Source: Methanomassiliicoccaceae archaeon
GTDB taxonomy: Archaea; Thermoplasmatota; Thermoplasmata; Methanomassiliicoccales; Methanomethylophilaceae
Direction: 5' to 3'
Length of the DNA: 64,000 bases
NCBI GenBank assembly: GCA_034928305.1
Contig: JAYFOZ010000002.1
Location: 372,001-436,000 of the forward strand
Part shown: one piece after another, positions 1 to 9,926 of the stretch
Layout: every line of letters begins with the position of its first letter
How positions within the stretch are numbered: position 1 is the stretch's first letter
The notes under the pieces: model-generated
Databases searched by the model: none
The model's input: only the letters and a program-made list of their open reading frames with translations
Told to the model about the DNA's origin: nothing
Made by a program: the position numbers and the translations under genes

Positions 1-462
1 CACAAGAGTGTATGCCGGGTCCCCTTTGGTCAGGGCACTCCAAACGAAGACCATTGCGGTGCAAGGTGCCACCCCCAGTAGGACGGCTCCGGTGACGAAG
101 TCCTGTGCCAGTTCCGTCGGTATCAGCGGTCTGAATATTATCATAAAAAACAGCGTGGCGAGCCCGAACATCAGGAACGGTTTTATTCCCCAGGTGCTCC
201 CGGTGGATATGATGATGGCTTTAGGATGCTTCTTTACTTTCTTGACGGATTGAAAGTCGATCTTCATCATCATCGGGTAGATCATGAACCATATCAGAAT
301 TGCGATCGGGATGTTTATGCCTGCGATTTCCATTCCTTCCAAAAAGTCGGGAACCGCAGATACATATTTTCCTACAAGTATCCCGGCGGCCATACAAAGC
401 AGGACCCACAAGGTCAGATACTTTTCAAAAACACCGATATCAGATTTTTTTTCATCGCTCAT
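1..462 (-). CDS. acr3: ACR3-family arsenite efflux permease, partial (C-terminus off window)
   Basis: This is an integral-membrane carrier that exports arsenite. The first 154 codons are visible, starting MSDEKKSDIGVFEKYLTLWV, and the frame runs off the left edge. Hydrophobic helices alternate with short loops, and APCTAMVFVWS carries the conserved cysteine of the ACR3 family, followed by TKGDPAYT, also typical. The start is the ATG at 462, with GAGGG just upstream. It lies 33 nt downstream of arsR on the same strand, so the two form an ars operon. Family assignment is firm; metal specificity is inferred from the family. Confidence 0.9.
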   Translation of the reverse strand, partial: MSDEKKSDIGVFEKYLTLWVLLCMAAGILVGKYVSAVPDFLEGMEIAGINIPIAILIWFMIYPMMMKIDFQSVKKVKKHPKAIIISTGSTWGIKPFLMFGLATLFFMIIFRPLIPTELAQDFVTGAVLLGVAPCTAMVFVWSALTKGDPAYTLV

Positions 463-495
463 CGTAAGCCCTCATCGATATGTTCCAACGTTCTT

Positions 496-828
496 TCAGC
501 ATTCCTTTCCGCATCTGTTCTTGCGTTCCTCGAGCTTGATCAGATCGGACATGTAAGGTTCGGTGATGCGTGCCCTGGCGATAAGTTCGTCGATAAGGCG
601 CTCGTCTATACCGTGTGCTATGGAATAATAAACCCACTGGGCCTGTTGCCGGTCTTCAACGAGCCCGACGGACTTCAGATGCTTAAGGTGCCTTGAGGCC
701 TTGGTCTGTGTGATGCCAAGCGTATCCATTATGTCGCAGACACAGATCTCCCTAGCTTTCAATAGGTTGATCATTCTCAGCCTGGTCTCGTTGGACAGGG
801 CTTTCAGAACTTCAATTATGTTTTCCAT
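496..828 (-). CDS. arsR: ArsR-type metal-responsive repressor
   Basis: Winged-helix repressor of about 110 residues. The order is helix LSNETRLRMINLL, metal-site motif REICVCDIMDTLG (equivalent to the ELCVCDL As(III) site of ArsR), recognition helix TQTKASRHLKHLKSVGLV, then a Cys-bearing tail NRCGKEC. I chose the ATG at 828 because GGGGTGG lies just before it; the longer frame back to 891 would translate straight through the palindromic operator. It probably represses itself and the downstream ACR3 permease until As(III) or Sb(III) binds. Confidence 0.9.
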   Translation of the reverse strand: MENIIEVLKALSNETRLRMINLLKAREICVCDIMDTLGITQTKASRHLKHLKSVGLVEDRQQAQWVYYSIAHGIDERLIDELIARARITEPYMSDLIKLEERKNRCGKEC

Positions 829-856
829 GATCCACCCCATGTGAATTTGTATATTC

Positions 857-872
857 GCATATTCGAATATGC
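857..872. promoter_or_regulatory. Palindromic ArsR operator
   Basis: GCATATTCGAATATGC is a perfect 16-bp palindrome, extended on one side by another ATATTCG half-site. On the minus strand an A/T-rich TATA-like stretch (ATATAAATATG, about 890-900) lies roughly 25 nt upstream, so the palindrome would cover the transcription start of arsR-acr3. It is the obvious binding site for the ArsR product. Confidence 0.75.
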
Positions 873-1081
873 AAATTAGGACATATTTCATATTTATATT
901 TTTTCAGGAACCGCGTCTGAGAAAATAATCAATAAATAGAAGGTCAATGGGAAGATTTAAAATTTTATTAAAAAAGCCCAGAATATGAAAGATAATGTGC
1001 CCGTCACAGAATGTTTATTAGGGTTAATTCGCCGATAAATGATTTGCTAAGGGGGTTAATGAGATCATAGCGTATATCGAT

Positions 1082-1174
1082 ATGAAAAAATGTCCATCTC
1101 TGGAGGAATACTGCAAAACCAATGAGGAAATGTCCTCTCGGTTCAATATGTCGGGTAGAAGACGAGAATGCTGA
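1082..1174 (+). CDS. Tiny Cys-containing ORF (30 aa), unknown
   Basis: A 30-codon frame, MKKCPSLEEYCKTNEEMSSR and so on, ending RRREC before TGA. The Cys spacing C-x6-C plus a terminal Cys looks deliberate, and the next ORF starts one base after the stop. There is no clear ribosome-binding site, and the frame is open upstream back to 1043 without an ATG. It could be a genuine metal-binding peptide, or the first half of a broken ferredoxin-like gene. I do not recognise it. Confidence 0.35.
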   Translation: MKKCPSLEEYCKTNEEMSSRFNMSGRRREC

Positions 1175-1175
1175 A

Positions 1176-1280
1176 ATGGGGTGGCGTACTTATGTGGATC
1201 CGGAGAAATGCGATGGGTGCGGGATATGTCTGGATTTATGTTGCGGAGAGGCAATAGAGCTAAAGGAAAACATATTCTGA
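1176..1280 (+). CDS. Mini ferredoxin-like protein (34 aa)
   Basis: A 34-residue frame, MGWRTYVDPEKCDGCGICLD then LCCGEAIELKENIF, carries a single CxxCxxCxxxC cluster motif as in half of a bacterial-type ferredoxin. The VDPEKCDGCGIC sequence is strongly ferredoxin-like. It starts one base after the stop of the preceding Cys-containing ORF, so the pair may be translationally coupled or may be one gene split by a frameshift. A complete ferredoxin needs two such motifs; here only one 4Fe-4S site is possible. Confidence 0.45.
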   Translation: MGWRTYVDPEKCDGCGICLDLCCGEAIELKENIF

Positions 1281-1426
1281 TAATTTTTCTATTGATGGCA
1301 CAATTAAACAGATAATACGGATTTTAAAATTATGTTCATATCGGTTCATGCCCGGCCAGAAAAATTCGTTTTTAATATCACTATATTTCAATGAAACTTA
1401 TTCACAGGTAAAAAGAAAAATTAAAC
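1281..1426. other. AT-rich intergenic stretch, no gene seen
   Basis: Nothing coding is visible on either strand. The stretch is AT-rich and lies between the mini-ferredoxin ORF and the hairpin following the surface-protein gene. Confidence 0.5.
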
Positions 1427-1443
1427 CCTGCCTTTCAGGCAGG
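1427..1443. terminator. Hairpin with T-runs on both sides
   Basis: CCTGCCT-TTC-AGGCAGG forms a 7-bp stem with a 3-nt loop. It is followed by TTTTT on the plus strand and by a T-rich tract on the minus strand, so it can act in both directions. Its most likely client is the surface-protein gene ending at 1466. Confidence 0.6.
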
Positions 1444-1465
1444 TTTTTAATCAAAATTATTTGAC

Positions 1466-4057
1466 TCAATATCTCCTTATCAATATGATAGCTATGGCAG
1501 CTATTATGGCTATAGCGGCGGCGGAGGCCCCGATATACAGGAAGGTGTTGTCTTCAACTTCCTCGGTATCATCATTCTGATTGTCGGATGCTTCTATGGT
1601 CAAAGTTCCTGACACATATGTGAACTCATAGTTGTCCGCTGCACCCCCTGCAGGTGTGAGAGAATACGTCCCCGCTGCTGTGTTGGAGTTGTTGATGGTC
1701 GGAGCGACATATCCGTCTGCGGTGGAGGCAGTCTCGTTTCCAACGAATCCTGTTACGTTAACATTAAGCGCCGGAGATGTTCCGAAATCAACTGTCTCTC
1801 CCGAGTACGTTGCGGTTAGCGTGGCCTTTGCGATGGACCAAGTTACGGTCTTGTTGCTTGTGGTTCCATCAGACCAGATATCATCCGTATCCAGCAACAT
1901 GGCGGTTGAAGTATATGTTCCAACATCCTTTCCGATATTCGTTCCAAAGGCGTACTTGGAAGTAGTTACAGCACCCACCTGATCATTTCCATTGTAGATG
2001 AGCCCAGTCACTCCGCTCGGCATAGGTACCGTTGCGGTGCCATCCCATATTATTCTCGATACATCGGTCGTGGTATACGCCATCGCAGCCCTTTCGGCCG
2101 GGTCAGTGATCGCCACTCCCTCCTCCATCAAGGTAAGCCCCGTGGAGGCAACAGTGTTTTCTGTCAATAGTATCTTCGTCACGGTGCTGAGGGCGCTTAT
2201 CTTGGAAAGATCCACCGCCGCAGGGCTGTCGACGACAACTGTAGTCGGATTGGGGATCCTGTTGAGGATTCCCGTATAGTCAGTAACGGTCGAGGAAGCA
2301 CCTCCCTTGATCATCACATAGGTAAGGGCATCACATCCCGAGAAGGCCGTGGGATTCATCGTGCCGATGCTGTCCGGCATGGTCACGGAGGTCAACGCCG
2401 CGCTGTAGCTGAAAGCATAAAAGTCCAGAGAATCCACGCTGCCCGGTATCGTCACCGACGTAACCGAGGACCAGGCGAAAGCATACATTCCGACCGTCGT
2501 CACGCCCTCGGGTATTGAGAACGCCCCGGCCCGTGCGCCTGGATACTGCACAAGAGTCGTGCCGTCCGCATCGTATAGGGCCCCGCCTTCGTCCATGTAG
2601 TTCGCGTTTTCGTCGGCCACTAATATTTCGTCGAGGTTCTGACAATTGGAGAATGGGCCCTCGCCGATGTAAGAGACGTTTTGGGGGATCGTGACGGAGG
2701 TAAGTCCGGATCCATAGAATGCCATATCCTCGATGGATGTGAGGCTGTCAGGCAGCATTATGGTTTCCAAAGAAGAGCAACCGTTGAAAGCACTGTCCCC
2801 TATCGAAATTACGCCCTCTGATATCGTGACCGTCTCCAAGGAAGAGCACCCGGCGAACGCACTGCTGCCAATGGACGTCACTCCATCCGGTATCGCGATG
2901 CTCGTCAGTGCCGAACAGCCATGGAACAGGCTGGAGCCGATCGAGGTCATATTGTCCGACATCGTCGCCGAGGCAAGATTGGAGCAATAACGGAACGCGT
3001 TGTTTCCTATCGATGTCACGCTGTTCGGCACTGTCACCGACGTCAGCGACGTGCATCCGCTGAATGCGCTGCTTCCGATCGACGTTATGCCGTCCGAGAT
3101 CGTCACCGACGCGAGGGAGGTGTAGCCCGAGAAAGCATTGTCACCGATAGAGGTGACCTCGAAGGCCGCGCTCTCGCTAATGAAGTAACTGTCGATGACT
3201 GCTCCTGTGGCCGAAGTATCATAAAGTCCGATAACCTGGGCCGTCATATTGGCCCTGTTCACCTGATACTTCACGTTGGAGTCGGAAGGCTCGATGGTGG
3301 CTATCTGGACCCAGGTCGTGCGGGTTTCCGGGGCGAAAACATTGCCCTCAATGCCTTCCGCATCGGGTATCGTCGCTCCGTTCATGTCTTTGAAGGTGAG
3401 TCCCGAGATGTTATGGGTCGCCGTTGAAGCCGATATGCCGATCTTTGTGATCCGGTCAATGGAGGCGATGCTCGAGAGACTGACCGACGCCGTGCTGCTG
3501 AACGCCACGGACGTGATACTCTCGGGGAACAAACCTATGACATCAGTATAGTCGGTCACCGAATTGCCGAACAGGCCCAAAGAATTGAGGCTGGTGCAGC
3601 CCGAGAATGCATCGGACGCCACTGAAGGGACTGCATCGGGCAACGTCACCGAAATCAGCGAAGTGCAGCCCGAGAATGCTCCGGCAGGTATGCTCACGCC
3701 GGCTTGGATTGTGATGGATGTGATGCCGGACTTATCTGCAAAAGCGCTTTCAGAGATGGAAGTGATATAGTATCTGTACGAACTGTAATCCACGTAATTG
3801 GGGATCGAAATGGAATTCTCCGACTGCCCCTGGATGCTTAGGCCCTTGACGGTCGCCGAGAAGGTCGTGCCGTTCAAATCGTATTTTAAATCGCCTATAT
3901 CGAGATCATTTTCTGATACTGGCGTACCTACAGCAGAGGCTTCTTCGATTTCGTTGATAAATAGCGCCGAGGCGCCGAGGCCCAGCATCAAGAATGCCGT
4001 TGCGGTAAGCAGTAATATGGTACCCCCGAGTTTTCGATTGTTCCTATACATGGTCAA
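1466..4057 (-). CDS. BspA-like leucine-rich-repeat surface protein
   Basis: An 863-residue secreted, membrane-anchored protein. An N-terminal signal helix (LGGTILLLTATAFLMLGLGA) is followed by a long series of LRR_5/BspA repeats of the form TSIGSSAFSGCTSLTSVTVP (about residues 90-600). Next comes an MBG/YDG-type Ig-like domain starting near KATLTATYSGETVDFG (about 740-825), an acidic linker EASDNQNDDTEEVEDN, and a C-terminal membrane helix ending ILIRRY. BspA-like proteins are typical of host-associated microbes and are thought to mediate attachment; the ligand is unknown. The gene stands alone, with an AT-rich upstream region and a hairpin downstream. Confidence 0.85.
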   Translation of the reverse strand: MTMYRNNRKLGGTILLLTATAFLMLGLGASALFINEIEEASAVGTPVSENDLDIGDLKYDLNGTTFSATVKGLSIQGQSENSISIPNYVDYSSYRYYITSISESAFADKSGITSITIQAGVSIPAGAFSGCTSLISVTLPDAVPSVASDAFSGCTSLNSLGLFGNSVTDYTDVIGLFPESITSVAFSSTASVSLSSIASIDRITKIGISASTATHNISGLTFKDMNGATIPDAEGIEGNVFAPETRTTWVQIATIEPSDSNVKYQVNRANMTAQVIGLYDTSATGAVIDSYFISESAAFEVTSIGDNAFSGYTSLASVTISDGITSIGSSAFSGCTSLTSVTVPNSVTSIGNNAFRYCSNLASATMSDNMTSIGSSLFHGCSALTSIAIPDGVTSIGSSAFAGCSSLETVTISEGVISIGDSAFNGCSSLETIMLPDSLTSIEDMAFYGSGLTSVTIPQNVSYIGEGPFSNCQNLDEILVADENANYMDEGGALYDADGTTLVQYPGARAGAFSIPEGVTTVGMYAFAWSSVTSVTIPGSVDSLDFYAFSYSAALTSVTMPDSIGTMNPTAFSGCDALTYVMIKGGASSTVTDYTGILNRIPNPTTVVVDSPAAVDLSKISALSTVTKILLTENTVASTGLTLMEEGVAITDPAERAAMAYTTTDVSRIIWDGTATVPMPSGVTGLIYNGNDQVGAVTTSKYAFGTNIGKDVGTYTSTAMLLDTDDIWSDGTTSNKTVTWSIAKATLTATYSGETVDFGTSPALNVNVTGFVGNETASTADGYVAPTINNSNTAAGTYSLTPAGGAADNYEFTYVSGTLTIEASDNQNDDTEEVEDNTFLYIGASAAAIAIIAAIAIILIRRY

Positions 4058-4319
4058 AAATCGTAGACTGTAAATATAGTCATGTCGCTAATTATCAATG
4101 CTATGATTTAAAAATAATTTTTTTGTTTAAAATTCGTATTTTTAAAGCGATCGAAGGGACACATCATCCTCGAGGCCGAGAAATTTCGGGCTAAAGTTAA
4201 ATGTAAAAAATTCGATGCGGGACCTCAGGCAATGCCGGTGGCAATTATTTCTGAGAGATTATAACGGTCGGACCGAAAAAATCCGAATCAAAACCCGAAG
4301 ACTCGGATAGGAAAGAAAG

Positions 4320-4392
4320 TGCGGATGCCGGGATTCGAACCCGAGTTCTAACCTTGGCAAGGTTAAGTGATAACCAGCTACACCACATCCAC
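4320..4392 (-). tRNA. tRNA-Gly (anticodon GCC)
   Basis: A cloverleaf is visible on the minus strand: acceptor GTGGATG pairs with CATCCGC (one G-U), the anticodon stem TAACC/GGTTA encloses loop TTGCCAA with anticodon GCC, and the T-loop is GGTTCGAATCCC. The discriminator is A and CCA is not fully encoded. An archaeal TATA-like box (TATATATTT) lies about 25 nt upstream, near 4415-4430. Confidence 0.93.
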
Positions 4393-4546
4393 AGTGCAAA
4401 CCCTCAGATTAACTTTTTAAATATATACTTTGCCGTTGTAATTTTACATCCCAGTCATTATTATAAATATAGCAAGCATATCGAGTTACGAAATTGAGCG
4501 TTGTCTGTGTTGAAGTCGCAGGCTGTTTAAATTCGGATCAAGTGAT

Positions 4547-5959
<1,413 letters not shown>

Positions 5960-5985
5960 CCTCTTTCCTCCTTCCTCTTCTTTTC

Positions 5986-8595
5986 TTACAATTCCAGAAC
6001 GATCAATATTCCGCCGACCTGGATCGTCTCAACGGCCTTTCCGCCGAGGGTGAGACGCTTCTCCAGTTCGAAATATTCAGGTCCCAGCTTGTAGGTCTCG
6101 TCGGCCTCGATCCTCACAGAACCGCTCTCGATCTGCTTAGCGATATCTGAAGGCTCCATTTTAGATATGGCCGCAACTATCGTTTTTGCGGCGGCTTTGA
6201 ACGCAGGTCCGAGTTTCGCGTGGACAGGTTTTACTCCGATGACTTCTTCTATGAGTTCTGCAGAATCGGCGATTGCGATCTTCAAAGCTTTAGTGGTCTC
6301 GGAAATGTCATCTCTCGCACTTTCCAACATCGACGATTCCGGACCTATGAGCTCCAACAGCGCTATCTCGGCGTTCAGGGGCATCTTCTTCTCGGATTTC
6401 CATGCGCGGACGGCCGCAACAACTTCCTTGAGGACGTCGCCCGTATCTTCCGCATCCTTATCGAACAATATCGGTTCGGGCCACGATGCCGTGTGTATGC
6501 TCGCATCTCCCTCGAACTGTCTGAATATCGTCTGATAAAGTTCTTCGGTCACATGCGGCATGATCGGTGCCATCAGCTTCAGCGATCCGTAGAACACGTT
6601 GTACAAGGTGTACTTGACAGCCTTGTCGTCGCGTCCTTTGGCCATCTCCACATAGTGGTCGGCGAATTCGTGCCAGATAAAGCCCTCTATTGCTTTCAGG
6701 GCCTTGTCGAACTGATAGACATCGAACCATTCGGTCGCTTCCCTGACGGTCTCCGAATACCTGCTGAGTATCCATCTGTCCGAAACACGGAGCGTTCCGC
6801 ATTCTTTCTCGGGCTTGGCGTCGAAGAAACGGGTCACGAACTGTCCCAGATTGAATATCTTGTTGCAAAGTTTCCTTCCGCGTACGACGTCGGGCTCCCT
6901 GAAAGCATGGTCGATTCCAAGCGAGCATGTGGCGGCATAGTAGCGCAACGCATCTGCACCATATTTCTCCAGTATCGGTACGGGATCGATGACGTTCCCG
7001 ACGGAAGAGTGCATAGGCGTCCCGTCGGGCGCCATTATGAACCCGTTGATCATTATTTCTTTCCAAGGTATGCTCTCGGCTATCTGCTCGGAGCGTAGTA
7101 TCGAATAGAACGCCCAGGTCCTTATTATGTCATGCGACTGGGGCCTGAGGGACATCGGGAAGAGTTTCTTGAACATCTCTTCGTCTCTGTGCCAGTATGT
7201 GTTGTAGAGCGCAGATCCGGAAGAATCCATCCACGTGTCGAACACATCTGTGCATCCGATCAGTTCTCCGCCGCACCTGGGACATTTTTCAACCGGAGGC
7301 TTGTCCTCGACGGGGTCGCAGTACAACTGTTCCTCCTCGGCGCATATGGCATAGTCGCATTCTGCGCATTCCCATATCGGTATAGGCGTGGCGAATATGC
7401 GCTGCCTGCTCAGGACCCAGTCCCATTCGAGAGAGTCGACCCAGTCCTGGAGGCGCACCTTCATGAACTCGGGGTACCACTTGATCTCGTCGGCACGCTT
7501 CAGGACCTGCTCCTTAAGTTCCAACGTTTTCAGGAACCACTGTGGGACCTGAAGATATTCTATGGGGGTCTTGCATCTCCAGCAGATGGACACCTGCTGA
7601 GGGTTATCCACCTGTTTTACCAAAAGACCCAGATCGTTAAGGTCTTTCATCGAGGCCTCGCGGGCATCGGCGACAGGCATTCCCTCATATTTTCCGGAGA
7701 GCGCGGTCATCTTGCCCGTCTCGTCAATGCCCTTCTCCATCGGCAGGCGGTACTTCATGACCCATTCCAGGTCGTCCTTGTCCCCTATGGTGCATATCAT
7801 GACGAAACCGGTGCCGTAAGCCGGATCTACCTTCTCGTCGGCTATGACCTTGACCTTCTTCCCGTAAAGGGGTGTGACAAGCTCTTTTCCCACCAGGTGC
7901 TGCTTATCCCTGTCGTCCGGATGTACCGCGACTACCTGACATGTGCAAAGCAGCTCCGGACGGGTTGTCGCGATAAGCACGGATTCATCAGTGCCAGCAA
8001 CTCCGAATTTGATGAAATTCAATTTGTTGATGTTATCTCGGTACTCGACCTCGGCGTCCGCAAGCGCGGTCATGCATCTGGGACACCAATTGACAGGGAA
8101 GTTTGCTTTGTAGACAAGGTTACGTTTGAAAAGATTGACGAACGAAAGTTGCGTGATCTTTCTGTAGTACGGGGCATCCGTCTGATAGTAAATACTGGGG
8201 TCCATGCTCTCCCCAAGCTTCTCGAAGTCATGCGTCATCTCGGCGATGAAACCGTTGGCGTAGTCGCTGCACAGCTTGCGGTACTCGTTGCGGGGAAGGT
8301 CCAGCTTCGTTATATTGAATTTCTTTTCGACCTTTACCTCGATAGGCGTGCCGTTAACATCGAAACAAAGAGGGAAGAATACGTTGTGTCCCTTCATACG
8401 CTTGTAACGCGCCGCGAAGTCTGAAATCGAATAACCGGTCGCGTGTCCTAGGTGCAGCGATCCCGAAGTGTACCTGGGAGGGTTGTCTATGCTGAAAACG
8501 GGTTTGTCGGACTGCGGGTCGAAATGGTAGACCCTATCGTCCTTCCACATCTTCTGCCAGCGTCCCTCTATCGAAGCTGAGTCATATTGCGGCAT
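5986..8595 (-). CDS. valS: Valyl-tRNA synthetase with altered KMSKS loop
   Basis: An 869-residue class Ia synthetase that charges tRNA-Val. HIGH motif HLGH sits in SGSLHLGHATGYS (about residues 45-50). The editing domain has ATTRPELL and YGTGFVMICTIGDKDD. Zinc-binding knuckles are CPRC, CWRC, CAEC and CPRC, and the WFLKTLELK and DTWMDSSGSA motifs fit ValRS. Where KMSKS is expected, before the well-conserved GNVIDP, the protein reads TPMHSS, so both lysines are missing. Otherwise it looks complete and it is the only ValRS visible here. It is encoded convergently with the helicase, and a T-rich gap separates it from the next gene. Confidence 0.95.
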   Translation of the reverse strand: MPQYDSASIEGRWQKMWKDDRVYHFDPQSDKPVFSIDNPPRYTSGSLHLGHATGYSISDFAARYKRMKGHNVFFPLCFDVNGTPIEVKVEKKFNITKLDLPRNEYRKLCSDYANGFIAEMTHDFEKLGESMDPSIYYQTDAPYYRKITQLSFVNLFKRNLVYKANFPVNWCPRCMTALADAEVEYRDNINKLNFIKFGVAGTDESVLIATTRPELLCTCQVVAVHPDDRDKQHLVGKELVTPLYGKKVKVIADEKVDPAYGTGFVMICTIGDKDDLEWVMKYRLPMEKGIDETGKMTALSGKYEGMPVADAREASMKDLNDLGLLVKQVDNPQQVSICWRCKTPIEYLQVPQWFLKTLELKEQVLKRADEIKWYPEFMKVRLQDWVDSLEWDWVLSRQRIFATPIPIWECAECDYAICAEEEQLYCDPVEDKPPVEKCPRCGGELIGCTDVFDTWMDSSGSALYNTYWHRDEEMFKKLFPMSLRPQSHDIIRTWAFYSILRSEQIAESIPWKEIMINGFIMAPDGTPMHSSVGNVIDPVPILEKYGADALRYYAATCSLGIDHAFREPDVVRGRKLCNKIFNLGQFVTRFFDAKPEKECGTLRVSDRWILSRYSETVREATEWFDVYQFDKALKAIEGFIWHEFADHYVEMAKGRDDKAVKYTLYNVFYGSLKLMAPIMPHVTEELYQTIFRQFEGDASIHTASWPEPILFDKDAEDTGDVLKEVVAAVRAWKSEKKMPLNAEIALLELIGPESSMLESARDDISETTKALKIAIADSAELIEEVIGVKPVHAKLGPAFKAAAKTIVAAISKMEPSDIAKQIESGSVRIEADETYKLGPEYFELEKRLTLGGKAVETIQVGGILIVLEL

Positions 8596-8651
8596 GTTGA
8601 ACAGGGCACACTATAAAAGAGGGTATTAAAAAAGGTTGTGAGGAAAAAGTT

Positions 8652-9827
8652 TTACTTCTTGTGCTGGCGGAACTTAACCTTGGAGTCCTTTAAGCTCATA
8701 ACGGACTCGGCGATCTTCTTCATCAGGTCGGACGTGGTCCTTACCAGGTCCCATCCGACTTCCTTGTAGTTCACGATCTTACCTCTGAGATACAGCCTTG
8801 CGGATATGCTGTACTTGGCCGAGTTGCCGGTGTCGTTGTATCTTGCGACGTGGAGCATCAGGCTCTCGGGCCTGTAGACCTTTCTGATCTTCACCATCTG
8901 CTCTTCGATGACCTCGTACAGGGCCGGAGTGGCAGCCTTGTCGTCGTCCTCGAGGCCGCTGATCTGGATGAACATGAGTTCCCTCTCGCGGCATGCGGAG
9001 ATTATCTCGATTATGTCGTACTGTGTAAGCACTCCGACAAGCTTCTCCCCTTCGACCACGGGCAGAGTGGATATGTCGTTTTCGATCATCAGCGTGGCTG
9101 CTTCCTCGACAGTGTCGTCCCAGTTGACGGTTATCGCATGGCTGACGCTGATAGACTCGACGGTGATCTGTGCCTTGGCGCTCTTCTGAAGGTCGCCGAT
9201 TATCTTATTGTCGTTCTTCCAGTTGTTGTCGATGATCTCCCTCATGCCGACCACGCCGATGACCTTGTTGTCGTTGTCGACCACAGGTATCGTCAGGGTA
9301 TCGAGCTCCTGCATGATATCAAAAGCATCGGAAAGCATGGCGTTCACGCCTATGCTCTTGACGGGATTGGTCATGAGCTCCCAGACCTTGATCTCGTTAA
9401 GGGCCTTTATCCTCGAGGCTATGTCGACGAGGGCCCTTCTGGACACGACGCCTATGATCTTCTTGCCGGAGATAACGGGGAGCTGTCTGCAGTTGTTACC
9501 GGACATTTCCTCCGCGATTTTGGTGATATCATCGCTCTTGCTGAGCATTGGAACGCCCCTGATGAGGCCCTTGACCTTGGCATCCATGTTGGCGCTCCTC
9601 TTTTTGAGGACCGTGGTGTAGCTGATAACGCCCATGTAGGTGCCGTTATCTACCACGGGAATGTCCTGGTAATTGGTGTTCCTCATCACCGATAGAGCGT
9701 CGGAGAGACGGTCATCGGAGCTTACGGTCGGGAAGTCGCTGTCCATTATCTCTTCGACCGAGTTGGAGTCGATCTGAGACCTGAGCATGGAAAGTCTTCT
9801 TGGATCCTCTAGATCTTTTATCACCAT
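8652..9827 (-). CDS. Four-CBS protein with HPF-like C-terminal domain
   Basis: A 391-residue soluble protein. Four CBS repeats (about residues 25-285) are recognised by their DIPVVDNGTYMGVISY, QLPVISGKKIIGVVSR, TIPVVDNDNKVIGVVG and TLPVVEGEKLVGVLTQ strands; CBS pairs usually bind adenine nucleotides. The last 105 residues (from MFIQISGLEDDDK) follow the beta-alpha-beta-beta-beta-alpha pattern and length of ribosome hibernation factors (HPF/RaiA, S30AE): helix ALYEVIEEQMVKIRKVY, strands SLMLHVARYND and YSISARLYLRGKIVNYKEVG, then helix DLMKKIAESVMSL and a basic tail. That match is by eye and needs a structural check. A nucleotide-sensing ribosome factor is plausible. Confidence 0.75.
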   Translation of the reverse strand: MVIKDLEDPRRLSMLRSQIDSNSVEEIMDSDFPTVSSDDRLSDALSVMRNTNYQDIPVVDNGTYMGVISYTTVLKKRSANMDAKVKGLIRGVPMLSKSDDITKIAEEMSGNNCRQLPVISGKKIIGVVSRRALVDIASRIKALNEIKVWELMTNPVKSIGVNAMLSDAFDIMQELDTLTIPVVDNDNKVIGVVGMREIIDNNWKNDNKIIGDLQKSAKAQITVESISVSHAITVNWDDTVEEAATLMIENDISTLPVVEGEKLVGVLTQYDIIEIISACRERELMFIQISGLEDDDKAATPALYEVIEEQMVKIRKVYRPESLMLHVARYNDTGNSAKYSISARLYLRGKIVNYKEVGWDLVRTTSDLMKKIAESVMSLKDSKVKFRQHKK

Positions 9828-9882
9828 AAATAATCCTCTTGAAGTACATGGTCTTCAATGTCTATAATACTTAGTTCGGTAG

Positions 9883-9912
9883 GCCAGCCAGATGCTGGCA
9901 GGAAAAAAAAGG
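9883..9912 (-). terminator. T-run and hairpin after glyS
   Basis: Immediately downstream of glyS the minus strand carries a run of eight T (9903-9910), the usual archaeal termination signal, followed by a 6-bp hairpin GCCAGC/GCTGGC (9883-9899). Confidence 0.55.
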
Positions 9913-9926
9913 GTTGATTTGAGGTT

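Noticed and set aside
1024-1254. Minus-strand ORF of 76 aa
   Set aside because: Opposes the Cys-rich plus-strand frames, has no family similarity and no ribosome-binding site.
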